A DNA stretch of 64,000 nucleotides from Arabiibacter massiliensis (lineage in GTDB: Bacteria; Actinomycetota; Coriobacteriia; Coriobacteriales; Eggerthellaceae). Both the position numbers and the translations under genes were made by a program. Location: positions 744,001 to 808,000 of the forward strand of contig NZ_LT827021.1 of the NCBI RefSeq assembly GCF_900169505.1. Reading direction: 5' to 3'. Each line of letters opens with the position of its first letter. The stretch's first letter is position 1. The notes beneath the pieces are model-generated. The model did no database searches. It saw only the letters and a program-made list of their open reading frames with translations, and was not told where the DNA came from. Shown here piece by piece: positions 1 to 8,746 of the stretch.

Positions 1-188
1 TCGAAGGCGTAGAGCGCGGCGAGGCGCGCCCGCTCGGCCTCCTGCGCCTCGATGCGCCGGCGCGCCCGCTCCACCGCGTCGCGCACCCCCTTGCGCGCGT
101 CGGCCACGAGCGAGCGCTCCAGCACGGCGAACTCGCGCGCGTCCGCCTCGCGCAGACGCCGCTCTATGTCGGCAACCGTCAGACCCAT
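1..188 (-). CDS. rnhB: Ribonuclease HII, N-terminal fragment (cut by window edge)
   Basis: Only the first 62 codons are inside the window; the gene continues past position 1. The reading frame opens with MGLTVADIERRL and is rich in Arg and Glu (RKGVRDAVERARRRIEAQEAER). This resembles the helical N-terminal extension that precedes the catalytic core of RNase HII in Gram-positive bacteria. The catalytic DEVGRG motif would lie beyond the edge, so it is not seen. The gene sits just downstream of rplS on the same strand, which is a common rplS-rnhB order. RNase HII removes ribonucleotides and RNA primers from RNA:DNA hybrids in the cytoplasm. The assignment rests on N-terminal resemblance and context only. 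Confidence 0.65.
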   Translation of the reverse strand, partial: MGLTVADIERRLREADAREFAVLERSLVADARKGVRDAVERARRRIEAQEAERARLAALYAF

Positions 189-296
189 CGAAGCCTCCCC
201 GTCTCTCTTCCCATCGCACCATGATAGCGCAAAAGGAAGCCCCCCGGCCTCCGGAGAGGGCGAGGGGCTTCTCGATCGCTCGCGTGCGGGAGCGGC

Positions 297-644
297 CTAG
301 CGGTAGGCCTTCTCCTTGATCTTCGCGGCCTTGCCGACCTTCTTGCGCAGGTAGTAGAGCTTGGCGCGGCGCACGTCGCCCTTGCGGACGACCTCGATCT
401 TCTCGATCTTCGGGGAGTGCACGGGGAAGGTGCGCTCCACGCCGATGGAGAAGCTGATCTTGCGGACGGTGAACGTCTCGCGGTTCGAAGCGCCCTGACG
501 GCGGATGACGTCGCCCTGGAACACCTGGATACGCTCGCGGTTGCCCTCGGTGATGCGGTAGTGCACCTTCACGTTGTCGCCCACGTTGAACTCGGGGAGG
601 TCCTGCTTGATCTGCTGCTGCTCGATGGCGCGAATGATATCCAT
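297..644 (-). CDS. rplS: 50S ribosomal protein L19
   Basis: The 115-residue product has the full L19 pattern: [25 protein letters not shown] at the start, a central [14 protein letters not shown] segment, and a basic tail ending in KEKAYR. L19 sits at the 30S-50S interface. Length is normal for the family. A GAAGGAAC ribosome-binding site lies upstream of the ATG. A separate promoter is visible about 65-90 bases upstream. In many bacteria rplS follows trmD directly; here the nearest trmD is about 50 kb away at 51.3-52.0 kb, so rplS must be transcribed alone or with rnhB. Confidence 0.98.
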   Translation of the reverse strand: MDIIRAIEQQQIKQDLPEFNVGDNVKVHYRITEGNRERIQVFQGDVIRRQGASNRETFTVRKISFSIGVERTFPVHSPKIEKIEVVRKGDVRRAKLYYLRKKVGKAAKIKEKAYR

Positions 645-708
645 GGTCCGTTCCTTCTATATGTTCAATGAATCTCGTGCATGTCGTCTTGGAAAGACAC
701 GATTTGAC

Positions 709-737
709 AGTATACCGCCTGGCAACATCGCATGCAA
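709..737 (-). promoter_or_regulatory. Sigma-A-type promoter of rplS
   Basis: On the minus strand a TTGCAT -35 box (732-737) and a TATACT -10 box (709-714) are separated by exactly 17 bases. Transcription would start near 702, giving a leader of roughly 58 bases before the rplS ATG. This supports independent transcription of rplS. Confidence 0.65.
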
Positions 738-837
738 GGGATATTCTCGGGCATCTTCCTCAAAATTCCCCTCCCTCCACGCGATGCGCAGAAAACCGGC
801 CGCAGTCGGCTCCGCGCACAGTTCCCGCAGCAGGGTG

Positions 838-896
838 CGATCTTCGCTCCGAAAACACGCCTCGTGCGCTGAGGCGTGTTTTCGGAGCGAAGATCG
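838..896. repeat. Perfect hairpin repeat, copy 1 of 2
   Basis: Two perfect 26-bp arms (838-863 and 871-896) flank the 7-base loop GTGCGCT. The arm reads CGATCTTCGCTCCGAAAACA and onward. The inner 57 bases are identical, loop included, to the element at 11025-11081. It lies between the rplS promoter and the 3' end of azlD. It could act as a terminator for azlD, although no T-run follows it. The exact duplication points to a mobile or converting intergenic element. Confidence 0.9.
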
Positions 897-922
897 CGCT
901 CACGGGGTGACGGCGACCGTCT

Positions 923-1255
923 CTATACCAGCGTGAGGAGCGCGTAGGCGGCCACTCCCGCGACGGCGCACCAGAGGAGCGACTTCGTCTTCCACGCCAC
1001 GAGGGCCACCACGCCGGCGGCCACGAGGGGCGCGGCCGCGGGCCACACGCCGGCGTCGAACATGCCGGGCGTGAGCAGGTCGTTCGCCACCAGCGCGGCG
1101 AAGGCGGCGGGCGGGATGAACCCGAGCGCGCGCTCGACGTTCTCGGGAAGGTTGCGTCCCTTGAGCGCGAACAGCGGCGCCACGCGGCACACGAGCATGG
1201 TGCCCGCGCAGCACGCGAACACGATGAGGAAGTCGCCCCAGCCCATGGCCGCCAT
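923..1255 (-). CDS. azlD: AzlD-family branched-chain amino acid transport subunit
   Basis: A 110-residue hydrophobic protein with about four membrane helices, including the family-like segments VCRVAPLFALKGRNLPENVERALGFIPPAAFAAL and a C-terminal VAGVAAYALLTLV. AzlD is the small partner of AzlC; together they export branched-chain amino acids or analogues (AzlCD, BrnFE type). The start codon shares its A with the azlC stop (TGATG), so translation is coupled. The family call is from sequence pattern and pairing; the exported substrate is not shown by the sequence. Confidence 0.88.
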   Translation of the reverse strand: MAAMGWGDFLIVFACCAGTMLVCRVAPLFALKGRNLPENVERALGFIPPAAFAALVANDLLTPGMFDAGVWPAAAPLVAAGVVALVAWKTKSLLWCAVAGVAAYALLTLV

Positions 1256-1941
1256 CAGCCCCGCCCCCTCGCCCAGCTGAACGCGAGCGCCGCGGCCACG
1301 CCGGCCACCGCGCCCACGAGGATGGCCGGGCCCGCAAGGCCGGCCGCCTTGCACAGGAACACGCCGAGCATGGCCACGCCTGCGGCCACGAGGTTCGCCG
1401 CCGAGGGCTTCTGCGTCACAAGCAGGCAGATGAAGATGGACGTCATGGCGAACGACGCGATGGAGAGCGGGATGCCCACGGCGTTGCCCACGAGCACGCC
1501 CGCCACGTTCGAGAGCGCCCAGGAGCTCTGCGACATGAGGTTCACCATCGTCGCGCGGCCTACCGACCAGTCCCCGGAGGCGAACTTCGACACGTTCACG
1601 CCGTAGCTCTCGTCGGTCACCGTGGCCGCGAACAAAAACGACAGGCGCTTTCGCACGCCCCTGCACGCCGGCGCGAAGGCCGCCGAGTACAGCATCTGGC
1701 GCGTGTTCACGAGCGACACGCTAGCGATGATGGAGGCCAGCGGCGAGCCCGCCAGCCACATGTTGGGGATCATGAACTGCCCCGCGCCCGAGTAGAACAG
1801 CGCCGAGAGCAGGAATACCTGCAAGCCGTTCAGCCCGATGGAGGCGCTGAGGATGCCGCAGGGAATGCCGATGGCGACGTAGCCCAGCATGATGGGCAGC
1901 GCCGCCTGGAACGATTGCCTGATGTGATCCCCTGAAACCAT
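1255..1941 (-). CDS. azlC: AzlC-family branched-chain amino acid permease subunit
   Basis: A 228-residue integral membrane protein with the AzlC pattern. Examples are the N-terminal LPIMLGYVAIGIPCGIL helix, FYSGAGQFM, and the conserved VNTRQMLYSAAFAP and DESYGV segments. It would form the main pore of the AzlCD exporter in the cytoplasmic membrane. It is the first gene of a two-gene operon with azlD. About 400 bases upstream separate it from the divergent ClC gene; this space holds an 18-bp inverted repeat element but no clear promoter that I can defend. Confidence 0.92.
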   Translation of the reverse strand: MVSGDHIRQSFQAALPIMLGYVAIGIPCGILSASIGLNGLQVFLLSALFYSGAGQFMIPNMWLAGSPLASIIASVSLVNTRQMLYSAAFAPACRGVRKRLSFLFAATVTDESYGVNVSKFASGDWSVGRATMVNLMSQSSWALSNVAGVLVGNAVGIPLSIASFAMTSIFICLLVTQKPSAANLVAAGVAMLGVFLCKAAGLAGPAILVGAVAGVAAALAFSWARGRG

Positions 1942-2062
1942 AGCAATCGATTATACAAGGTTTGTGCACCTGCGCAACAACGAAAAGCCGCGCGCCCGGT
2001 GCACGCAGGAGCCGGGAGCCGCGAAGGCCGCGCATTGCGGAAACCGGGTCCCGAATGCACGG

Positions 2063-2199
2063 TTTTGGCCGCTCTGAAGCGTTTCCGGCGCCCTACGGCC
2101 AGCTTCCGGCGGCACGCCGAAACGTTTGCGAGCGTTTGCCCAGTTCGGCAACGACGAGCCGTCGCCGCCGAGTCCGCGCGAGCTTCAGAGCGGCCAAAA
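2063..2199. repeat. Intergenic element bounded by an 18-bp perfect inverted repeat
   Basis: TTTTGGCCGCTCTGAAGC (2063-2080) is matched perfectly in inverted orientation at 2182-2199, with 101 bases between. It lies in the 407-base gap between azlC and the ClC gene. The interior has no plausible ORF of its own; it is GC-rich and contains short inverted pieces. Possible roles are a degenerate miniature mobile element or a long-range RNA hairpin; the sequence does not decide. Confidence 0.7.
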
Positions 2200-2348
2200 T
2201 GTGACTCGAAGGGCCCAAAAATCCGAAGGCGCCGCTTCCAAGCGTGGATGGCGTGTCGAAAGAGGGAGGATTCGACGCAAGGCCTGCGCACCTGCTCAAG
2301 GAAATGCCCTACAATCCGGGAAGCGAGATCCGAAGAGGAAGGCGCGGA

Positions 2349-3524
2349 ATGGAGCAGCGGGAGACGGAGGCGGACGAGACGCTCGGGGAGGCGGATCCGG
2401 CGCGCATCGGGATAGCGCGCGCCCTCGGGCTCGGCGTCGCGGCGGCCGTGCTCGGCGCGGGCGTGGGATTCGCCATCTGGGCGCTGCTCAGCTCGGCGTA
2501 CTGGCTCACCGACATCGTGTGGACGGGCGCGCGCGGCATGCTCGGCGAGCCCGCGTTCTCGCTGTTCCCCCTGATCGCGTGCACGACAGGCGGCCTCTTC
2601 ATCGGCCTGTGGAACGCGCGGTTCAGAAGCGCCCCCAAGCCGCTCGACGAGGTGATGGCCGAGGTGCGCGCGAAAGGCGGCTACTCGGTGGGACGGATCG
2701 CCCCGAGCGCGGTATCGTTCTTGCTGCCCATCGCGTTCGGAGGCTCGGTGGGGCCGGAGGCGGGGCTCACCGGCCTCGTCGCGGCCGGCTGCACGTGGGT
2801 GGGCGCGAAGCTGCGCCGTCTGGCGGGCGTCGAGGGCGCCTTCTCCCTCAGGCAGAAGATCCCCCTGTACGCGCTCGGCGTTGCGGGCGGCGTCGCGGGC
2901 GTCGCGGCGTTCGGCGCGCTCCTCGGCGGCGGCATGCCCATCCCCCACTTCGACGCCGCGCCGCTTTCCTGGGAGGCGGCCGCCTGGTGCGTCCCGCTCG
3001 CCCTCGTCGGCTGGGCTATGGCGGTGCTTTACGGCCTGGCCGTGCGCGCATCGCGGCACCTCGCCGCGACTCTCGGCGACCGTCCGGTGCTCAAGCCGCT
3101 TTTGTGCGGCATCGCGTTAGGCGCGGTCGCGCTCGCGCTTCCCTACGTGCTGTTCCCGGGCACCCAGCAGGCGTCCGACCTCGCGGCCTCGTGGACGGGC
3201 ATGGAAGCCGCAGGGCTCTTCGCAACCGGGCTTATCAAGCTCGCGTTCATCGCCTTGTGCCTCAACCTTGGGTGGAGCGGCGGGCCGTTCTTCCCGCTCA
3301 TCTTCTGCGGCGTGAGCGTGGGGTTCGGCTTCGCCGCGACCCTCGGCGCGCCGGCCGAGCTGGCCGTAGCCGTGGTCACCTCCGCGCTCATCGGCGGCTT
3401 CACCCGCAAGCCCGCCATGACGGCGCTCATCATGCTCCTGTGCTTCCCCGTGCAGGACCTGCCCTGGCTGGCCGTCGCCATCGCGGTCGGCGCCTTCCTG
3501 CCCCAGCCGAGCACGCGGCTCTGA
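2349..3524 (+). CDS. ClC-family chloride channel or H+/Cl- antiporter
   Basis: A 391-residue polytopic membrane protein. The ClC selectivity motif appears as GSVGPEAG at residues 132-139, with the glutamate typical of proton-coupled exchangers. The second motif appears as GGPFFPLIF in the C-terminal third. Length fits a bacterial ClC without CBS domains. I chose the ATG at 2349 because AGAGGAAGG lies about 8 bases upstream; an in-frame ATG at 2244 would add residues of low complexity and has no such site. Likely roles are acid resistance or anion homeostasis. It stands alone. Confidence 0.9.
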   Translation: MEQRETEADETLGEADPARIGIARALGLGVAAAVLGAGVGFAIWALLSSAYWLTDIVWTGARGMLGEPAFSLFPLIACTTGGLFIGLWNARFRSAPKPLDEVMAEVRAKGGYSVGRIAPSAVSFLLPIAFGGSVGPEAGLTGLVAAGCTWVGAKLRRLAGVEGAFSLRQKIPLYALGVAGGVAGVAAFGALLGGGMPIPHFDAAPLSWEAAAWCVPLALVGWAMAVLYGLAVRASRHLAATLGDRPVLKPLLCGIALGAVALALPYVLFPGTQQASDLAASWTGMEAAGLFATGLIKLAFIALCLNLGWSGGPFFPLIFCGVSVGFGFAATLGAPAELAVAVVTSALIGGFTRKPAMTALIMLLCFPVQDLPWLAVAIAVGAFLPQPSTRL

Positions 3525-3546
3525 GTTTCCCCACGTCAGAGAGCAC

Positions 3547-3596
3547 TCCCCGATTTTATGTGAGGCAATCCCCTCGTTTTATGGGATGAATTCCCC
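3547..3596. promoter_or_regulatory. Three TCCCC direct repeats upstream of the flavin reductase
   Basis: TCCCC occurs at 3547, 3569 and 3592, that is every 22-23 bases. The first two are followed by related TTTTATG-containing stretches (GATTTTATGTGAGG and TCGTTTTATGGGATG). Phasing of about two helical turns on the same face suggests a regulator binding array. The 12-TM LuxR protein encoded convergently at 5.8-7.2 kb is the obvious candidate ligand. This is inference from spacing only. Confidence 0.4.
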
Positions 3597-3690
3597 TCCG
3601 ACTCCCGCCAAGATGCCAACCGTCATGAAGCGACGCGGCCCCATCTTGGGCGCTGCGCCGCTTAAGAAGGGGATGTGAAAGGAGATCATC

Positions 3691-5721
3691 ATGGGTGAAG
3701 GCTTATCGCGGAGGGATTTTCTCAAGGGGGCCGCGATCGGGGCGACGGGAGCGGCCGCGACCGGGCTTCTGGCATCATGCGCCCCGCAAACAGGCGCTCC
3801 GCAGGCGAGCGGCGAGCCGGCGGGCGGAGCGCCGGCGGGCGGCACTGAGAACTGGGACGCGGAATACGACGTCGTGGTGCTGGGCTTCGGCGCCGCGGGG
3901 GCCAATGCGGCGGTGGCCGCGTGCGAGGAGGGCGCTTCCGTCCTGCTGACCGACAAGGCGCCGGAGGGCAGCGAAGGAGGCAACTCGGCGGCATCCGGCC
4001 AGTTCGTCATGGCCACCGACGACTCCGAGCAGCTCTACAACTACCTGACCACCCTGATGGGCAAGTTCAACAACTGGGACAACGAGGCGGTGCAGGCCTA
4101 CTGCGACGGCTGCGCGGAGAACTTCGCCTGGATGACCGGGCCCATGGGCGGCGACCCGAACGTCATCGCCCCCACCGAGAAGCCGAGCTTCCCGATGGAG
4201 AGCTCGCCGGCCACCGCGAAGAACTGGATAGAGAAGGACGACGTGTGGGGCCTGGGGCGCAAGGGCTACGTGTACAACTGGCACGAGTTCCCCGAGCTGG
4301 AGTCCGGGCAGCACTGCCTGTGCCTGACGGCGACGGGAACCCGCTTCGACCGCGGCTACTACAACCTGTGCCACGCCGCCGTCGACGCGCGCGCGGGAAA
4401 GGGCATCGACGTCTGGCTCGGCGCCCCCGGAAAGAAGCTGATCGCGGACGGCGAGGGCAACGTGATCGGGTGCGTCATCGAGAAGGATGGCCAGGACGTC
4501 AGGGTCAAGGCCAACGGCGGCGTCGTGCTGTGCACCGGCGGCTTCGAGCATAACAAAGAGATGATCCAGAGCTACCTGCAGCAGCCTTACGTGCACCAGC
4601 GCGGCGGCCTGTACAACGACGGCGACGGCATCAAGATGGCCATGGGCATAGGCGCCGACCTCTGGCACATGTCGAACAGCGCGGGCTTCTCCTGGACCTA
4701 CAAGAACCCCTCCCTCTCCACCGTCGGCCTGGCGGGGCCCAGCACGAAGATCGGCGTGATCGTCGGCCTGGGCGGCGGGCGCTTCATGAACGAGGTCGCG
4801 GAGAACCGCCACGGCCGCATCGACATCGGCGGGCGCTGGATCTCCACCCCCATGCCCCTGCCGTCCTACCTCGTCCACGACGCCGACCAGCTGGCCGTCA
4901 AGTTCATGAGCTCCTTCTCCGACAACTACGTCGACGAGATCGCGAAGGGCGAGGTCATCACCGGCGACACCTTGGAGGAGCTCGCCGAGAACATCCGGAA
5001 GTCGAACGACGGGAAGGACGCCCCCGCCTTCGACACCGACATCTTCGTGTCCGACGTCAACGCGTACAACATGCGCCTCGACGCCGGCGAGGACGCCGAT
5101 TACGGCAGGCCCATCGACACGATGGTTCCCGTGAAGACGGGCCCCTTCTATGCGATCAAGATCGGCCCCACCTACTTCAACACCATGGGTGGACCACGCC
5201 GCAACAAGTACGGCCAGGTCATCAGCGTGGAAGGCTACCCCATCGGAGGACTTTTCTCCGCGGGCGAGCTCGGCTCGATCTTCTGCGACATGTACAACGG
5301 CAGCGGCAACCTCGGCGAGACCATGGTGTTCGGCCGCATTTCCGGCCAGAACGCCGCGCACCGGGCCAAGGGCGATTTCACCGGCGAGACCAAAGAGGCC
5401 ATCACCTGGCAGGGCCCGCTTGAGGACGAGGCCGCGCTCACCATGGTCGAGGGCGCGTACAAGGACGGCACCTACGAAGGAGTGGGCACCGGCTTCAACG
5501 ACAAGATCACCGTCGCGGTGACCATCTCCGGCGGCAAGATCGCCGAGGTGGAGGTGGTGGACTCGAAGGAGACCGCCGGCATCGGCGCGGCGGCGCTTCC
5601 CACCTACGTGGAGACCATCGTCGAGAAGCAGAGCTTCGACATCGACACGGTGAGCGGCGCCACCAACACCCTCCGCGGATTCGAAGAGGCCGTCAACGAC
5701 GCCCTGACGAAGTCGAAGTAA
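3691..5721 (+). CDS. TAT-exported FAD-dependent reductase with C-terminal FMN-binding domain (flavocytochrome c/urocanate reductase type)
   Basis: A 676-residue protein. The N-terminus has a twin-arginine signal (SRRDFLKG, residues 6-13) followed by LLASC, so Cys30 may also be a lipobox. The FAD-binding dinucleotide fold starts at LGFGAAGA (64-71). The C-terminal 80 residues form an FMN_bind domain with SGAT at 655-658, where the threonine normally carries covalent FMN. Such enzymes reduce an enoate or similar acceptor outside the cytoplasmic membrane in anaerobic respiration. Here both flavin domains are one chain, unlike the split system at 20.9-23.8 kb. An AAGGAG site precedes the ATG. No cytochrome gene is adjacent. 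Its substrate cannot be read from sequence. Confidence 0.92.
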   Translation: MGEGLSRRDFLKGAAIGATGAAATGLLASCAPQTGAPQASGEPAGGAPAGGTENWDAEYDVVVLGFGAAGANAAVAACEEGASVLLTDKAPEGSEGGNSAASGQFVMATDDSEQLYNYLTTLMGKFNNWDNEAVQAYCDGCAENFAWMTGPMGGDPNVIAPTEKPSFPMESSPATAKNWIEKDDVWGLGRKGYVYNWHEFPELESGQHCLCLTATGTRFDRGYYNLCHAAVDARAGKGIDVWLGAPGKKLIADGEGNVIGCVIEKDGQDVRVKANGGVVLCTGGFEHNKEMIQSYLQQPYVHQRGGLYNDGDGIKMAMGIGADLWHMSNSAGFSWTYKNPSLSTVGLAGPSTKIGVIVGLGGGRFMNEVAENRHGRIDIGGRWISTPMPLPSYLVHDADQLAVKFMSSFSDNYVDEIAKGEVITGDTLEELAENIRKSNDGKDAPAFDTDIFVSDVNAYNMRLDAGEDADYGRPIDTMVPVKTGPFYAIKIGPTYFNTMGGPRRNKYGQVISVEGYPIGGLFSAGELGSIFCDMYNGSGNLGETMVFGRISGQNAAHRAKGDFTGETKEAITWQGPLEDEAALTMVEGAYKDGTYEGVGTGFNDKITVAVTISGGKIAEVEVVDSKETAGIGAAALPTYVETIVEKQSFDIDTVSGATNTLRGFEEAVNDALTKSK

Positions 5722-5748
5722 GCGCAGGCAGGATAGGCGGATCCGAAC

Positions 5749-5788
5749 GGAGCGCCCCTCGCGTCGCAGATGGCGCGGGGGGCGCTCC
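5749..5788. terminator. Bidirectional hairpin between convergent genes
   Basis: GGAGCGCCCCTCGCG (5749-5763) pairs with CGCGGGGGGCGCTCC (5774-5788) across a 10-base loop, between the convergent reductase and LuxR genes. No long T-run is present on either side, so termination efficiency is uncertain. Confidence 0.6.
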
Positions 5789-5791
5789 CAA

Positions 5792-7234
5792 TCAGACGGC
5801 GTTCCACCTCTCCGCCAGATCGATCAGCTCGTCCTTCGAGTGGACATCCAGCTTCCGGTAGACGCTCTTGATATGCGATTGCGCGGTGCTCGGTGAGATC
5901 ACCAGCATCGACGCGACCTTCTTCAGGCTTCTCCCCCGCATGAAGAGGTTGGCTATCTCGACCTCCCGGTTGGTGAGGCCGTAGCGCGCCGCGAGCTCTT
6001 CGGAGATCTCCGCGCGCCGGACGTCCCCTTGGCCCGAAGGAGCTTTCGCATCGGCCTGCCTCCTCACGATCGAGCTGAAGATGAGCGTCACCGAGGAGAA
6101 GAGGACGAACACGACCGCGAGGCCGATGCTGTTCTGCAGCGGCAGGCCCTCCCCCGTCAGATAGAGCAGGATGGGGATCACGACGTAGCTCAAGCACCAG
6201 GAGAGCGCCTCTACGAACAGGCTGCACGCCACGAACAGAAGGACGGGCGATATCTTCTTGTGGAAGGCCAGGTTGCACAGAAGGACCCAGAGGAAGAGGT
6301 CCAGAAACGAGCGGGCGATGACCACCACGTGGCCGCCGAAGCCTCGGTAGGGCGCGACCAGGCTGACGAACAGGCCGAAGAGGAAGAGGAATACGAGGAC
6401 CACCCAGCTTTTGAATACCGCCTTCTCGACGGATCCGAAAGCGCCTGCGGAGGGCGCCTTCGAGGTGCCGGCGAAGGGGTTCGGCTTTCCGCAGTAGTAC
6501 CAGAACAGCGCACAGATCAGCGCCCCTATCGCGATTGAGAGCCCCGTGCGGGAGCCTCCGCCGCCCGCCACATCGACGATGCCCCGCATCGCGCTCCCGG
6601 CGATCAGAAAGACGATGAAAAGCGGGACGTACAGGCCTATCGACTTCAAAGCCGAGCCGCTCTGGTCGAACTCCGGATTCTCAGACCGAGGAGAGAGAAG
6701 CCAGGCGGCGCCGGAGACGAGCGGAGTGAGGAGGACCAGCGTGCGGTCGACGTCGATGACCAGGCCGAGGGCCGGGATGAAAGCGAGGCTCGCCAGATAG
6801 GACGCGACCAGGATGCAGACCTCCCTCGCGCCGAAATCAGCGGAGAAGTACGTCGCCCACGCAAGGCAGTTCGCGGCGAAGCCGACCGCGATGAGGAGGG
6901 AGGCCGGCCACAGCAGCGCGGCCGGGGCCCCTCCCTGCGACAGCGAGAGCATGGCAAGGGCGCCGATCGAGCCGACCGCCGCGCAGGCGAAGACGAGCGG
7001 CCGGCGAAGGCGCATCATCCGGTCGATCTGCCTTCGCGCCGCTATGCAGGCCAGGCCCACGACCACCAGCTCGACGATGAAAACCAATGAGACGTTGAGC
7101 GGGATGCCGAAGAGCTCGTAAGAGAAGGTAGGCGGGTACAGCACCCCGAAGAACCTCTGGAAGCGGAAATAGCACCAGAAGAAGGCCATTCCCGCCATCG
7201 GAATCAAAAAACGGCTCACCGTACGCACAATCAT
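5792..7234 (-). CDS. LuxR-family transcriptional regulator with 12-TM membrane domain
   Basis: The 480-residue product has roughly 410 hydrophobic residues arranged as about 12 membrane helices, then a C-terminal LuxR/GerE helix-turn-helix (LTNREVEIANLFMRG, then SPSTAQSHIKSVYRKL). This architecture is common in Eggerthellaceae, where such genes lie next to respiratory reductases. I use the ATG at 7234 because a TTCACC/TAGAAT promoter at 7262-7291 puts the transcript start near 7255. That leaves too little leader for the GTG at 7258. A GGAGGG site lies just upstream of the ATG. It converges on the flavin reductase and probably controls it. Confidence 0.88.
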   Translation of the reverse strand: MIVRTVSRFLIPMAGMAFFWCYFRFQRFFGVLYPPTFSYELFGIPLNVSLVFIVELVVVGLACIAARRQIDRMMRLRRPLVFACAAVGSIGALAMLSLSQGGAPAALLWPASLLIAVGFAANCLAWATYFSADFGAREVCILVASYLASLAFIPALGLVIDVDRTLVLLTPLVSGAAWLLSPRSENPEFDQSGSALKSIGLYVPLFIVFLIAGSAMRGIVDVAGGGGSRTGLSIAIGALICALFWYYCGKPNPFAGTSKAPSAGAFGSVEKAVFKSWVVLVFLFLFGLFVSLVAPYRGFGGHVVVIARSFLDLFLWVLLCNLAFHKKISPVLLFVACSLFVEALSWCLSYVVIPILLYLTGEGLPLQNSIGLAVVFVLFSSVTLIFSSIVRRQADAKAPSGQGDVRRAEISEELAARYGLTNREVEIANLFMRGRSLKKVASMLVISPSTAQSHIKSVYRKLDVHSKDELIDLAERWNAV

Positions 7235-7261
7235 TTCCCTCCACAGCGTCGTCCCCACGCA

Positions 7262-7291
7262 ATTCTACCCATTGATGAGCCTCGCGGTGAA
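7262..7291 (-). promoter_or_regulatory. Promoter of the 12-TM LuxR gene
   Basis: On the minus strand TTCACC (7286-7291) and TAGAAT (7262-7267) are 18 bases apart. The inferred start near 7255 decides in favour of the ATG at 7234 over the upstream GTG. Confidence 0.5.
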
Positions 7292-7424
7292 AAATAATCG
7301 ACCGGCAGGGCAGATTGAAGCTCCGGTTGATTTCTTTCGGACGCGCGGGGGCGCGGGGGCGGACCGCCGGCGCGCCGAACCCTCCGCTCCCTTCGGCGGA
7401 CGCGGACCTTGCGCGTTTCCCTCC

Positions 7425-8468
7425 CTAGTAGTGCAGCGAGTGCGGGATGAAGAGCTGCTGGTAGAGGCTCTTGGCGTAGCGGTCAGTCATGCCGGCGATG
7501 AAGTCGGTGACGGCGCGCAGGTCGTCGCCCTCGGAGATGTCGCGGTACTCCTCGGGCACCTCGTCCACGTGCTCGACGTAGTGGTCGAACAGGTCTTCGA
7601 TGAGGTGCGTCGCCTTCGCCACCTCGGCCATCACCACGTCGGAGGTGTACACGCGATCGAACAAAAACGCGCGCAGCTCCATCATGGCGCCCCACACCTC
7701 GCCGCTCATGCGGATATCGTCTGCGGCGGCGGACGTCTCCACCATGTCGAGCACGAGCGTCTCGATGCGCGAGGAGTGGTCCGGGCCGAGCACGGCGTGC
7801 GTCGAAGCCGGCAGGTCGGCCTCGCGCAGGATGCCCGCGCGGATGGCGTCGTCGATGTCGTGGTTCACGTAGGCGATGCGGTCGGCCGTGCCCACGATGC
7901 GGCCCTCGAGCGTCTCGGCGCGCAGATCGCCCGTGTGGCAGAGGATGCCGTCGCGCACCTCGGGCGTGAGGTTGAGGCCCTTGCCGCCGTTCTCGATGCG
8001 CTCCACAACGCGCAGGCTCTGCTCGTTGTGGCGGTAGAGCGCCTCGGCCTCGGGAGACGCGGGATCGATGCCGGCGCACCGCGCGAGCGAGCGGGCGAGC
8101 GCCTCCTCGCCGGTGTGGCCGAAGGGCGTGTGCCCCAGGTCGTGGCCGAGCGAGATGGCCTCGGTGAGGTCCTCGTTCAGCCCGAGGGCGCGCGCGATGG
8201 TGCGCGCGATCTGGGCGACTTCGAGGGTGTGCGTGAGGCGCGTGCGGAAGTGGTCGCCCTCGGCGGCCAGGAACACCTGCGTCTTGTGCGACAGGCGGCG
8301 GAACGACTTCGTGTGCAGGATCTTGTCGCGGTCGCGCTGGTAGTCGGTGCGCAGGATGTCGGGCTCGGCCGAGCGGGCGCGGCCCTCGCTCTCGTCGGCG
8401 AACGACGCGTCGTCGGAAAGCGCGACGTGCTCGCGCAGCTCCTGGTCCTCGCGATGGATGATGCGCAT
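7425..8468 (-). CDS. dgt: dGTPase-like HD-domain deoxynucleotide triphosphohydrolase
   Basis: A 347-residue cytoplasmic protein with the HD signature set. It has RTRLTHTLEVAQIARTIAR (first His), LGHDLGHTPFGHTGE (HD pair) and TADRIAYVNHDIDD (distal Asp). The N-terminal RTDYQRDRDKILHTKSFRRLSHKTQVF is characteristic of the Dgt family. These enzymes cleave dNTPs to the deoxynucleoside and triphosphate, adjusting dNTP pools; some relatives restrict phage. The AGGAGG site upstream of the ATG supports the start. In many Gram-positives dgt-like genes precede dnaG; dnaG is not next to it here. Confidence 0.93.
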   Translation of the reverse strand: MRIIHREDQELREHVALSDDASFADESEGRARSAEPDILRTDYQRDRDKILHTKSFRRLSHKTQVFLAAEGDHFRTRLTHTLEVAQIARTIARALGLNEDLTEAISLGHDLGHTPFGHTGEEALARSLARCAGIDPASPEAEALYRHNEQSLRVVERIENGGKGLNLTPEVRDGILCHTGDLRAETLEGRIVGTADRIAYVNHDIDDAIRAGILREADLPASTHAVLGPDHSSRIETLVLDMVETSAAADDIRMSGEVWGAMMELRAFLFDRVYTSDVVMAEVAKATHLIEDLFDHYVEHVDEVPEEYRDISEGDDLRAVTDFIAGMTDRYAKSLYQQLFIPHSLHY

Positions 8469-8546
8469 GGGAACCTCCTAGCGACGTGCCTGCGGTGAGG
8501 CCATTGTAGCAGAAAGGGGGTTCGGGCGACCCGCCTTGGTGCCTCC

Positions 8547-8746
8547 GCTGCACGCGAAATCGGGCTGCTCGACACAAAAATCCCCGACGTGAAAGGCTCG
8601 GCGCGGCGAAATGGCGGGCATCGGCTCCCCTAAGCGGCGTCGCCGCCACGTTCCCCCAGGTCGCGAAAATCCAGCGCTTGCACGGCCCGCCGGGATCCTT
8701 TCACGTCGAGGATTTTCGTGCAAGCACAGCCGATTTCGCGTGCAGC
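8547..8746. repeat. 200-bp intergenic element with imperfect 55-bp terminal inverted repeats
   Basis: The left arm (8547-8601, starting GCTGCACGCGAAATCGGGCT) and the right arm (8692-8746, read on the minus strand) match over most of about 55 bases with a few mismatches and one gap. They enclose about 90 bases. It fills most of the 388-base gap between dgt and the DUF3791 gene. The structure resembles a decayed miniature inverted-repeat element. No target-site duplication was identified. The TTCCCCCAGGTCGC piece in its core resembles TTTCCCCAGGTCGC near 30430, hinting at a dispersed family. Confidence 0.65.

Noticed and set aside
3691..5721. Assigning the flavin reductase as urocanate, fumarate or cardiac glycoside reductase
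   Set aside because: FAD and FMN motifs define the family but not the substrate; no diagnostic substrate-site residue could be checked without an alignment.
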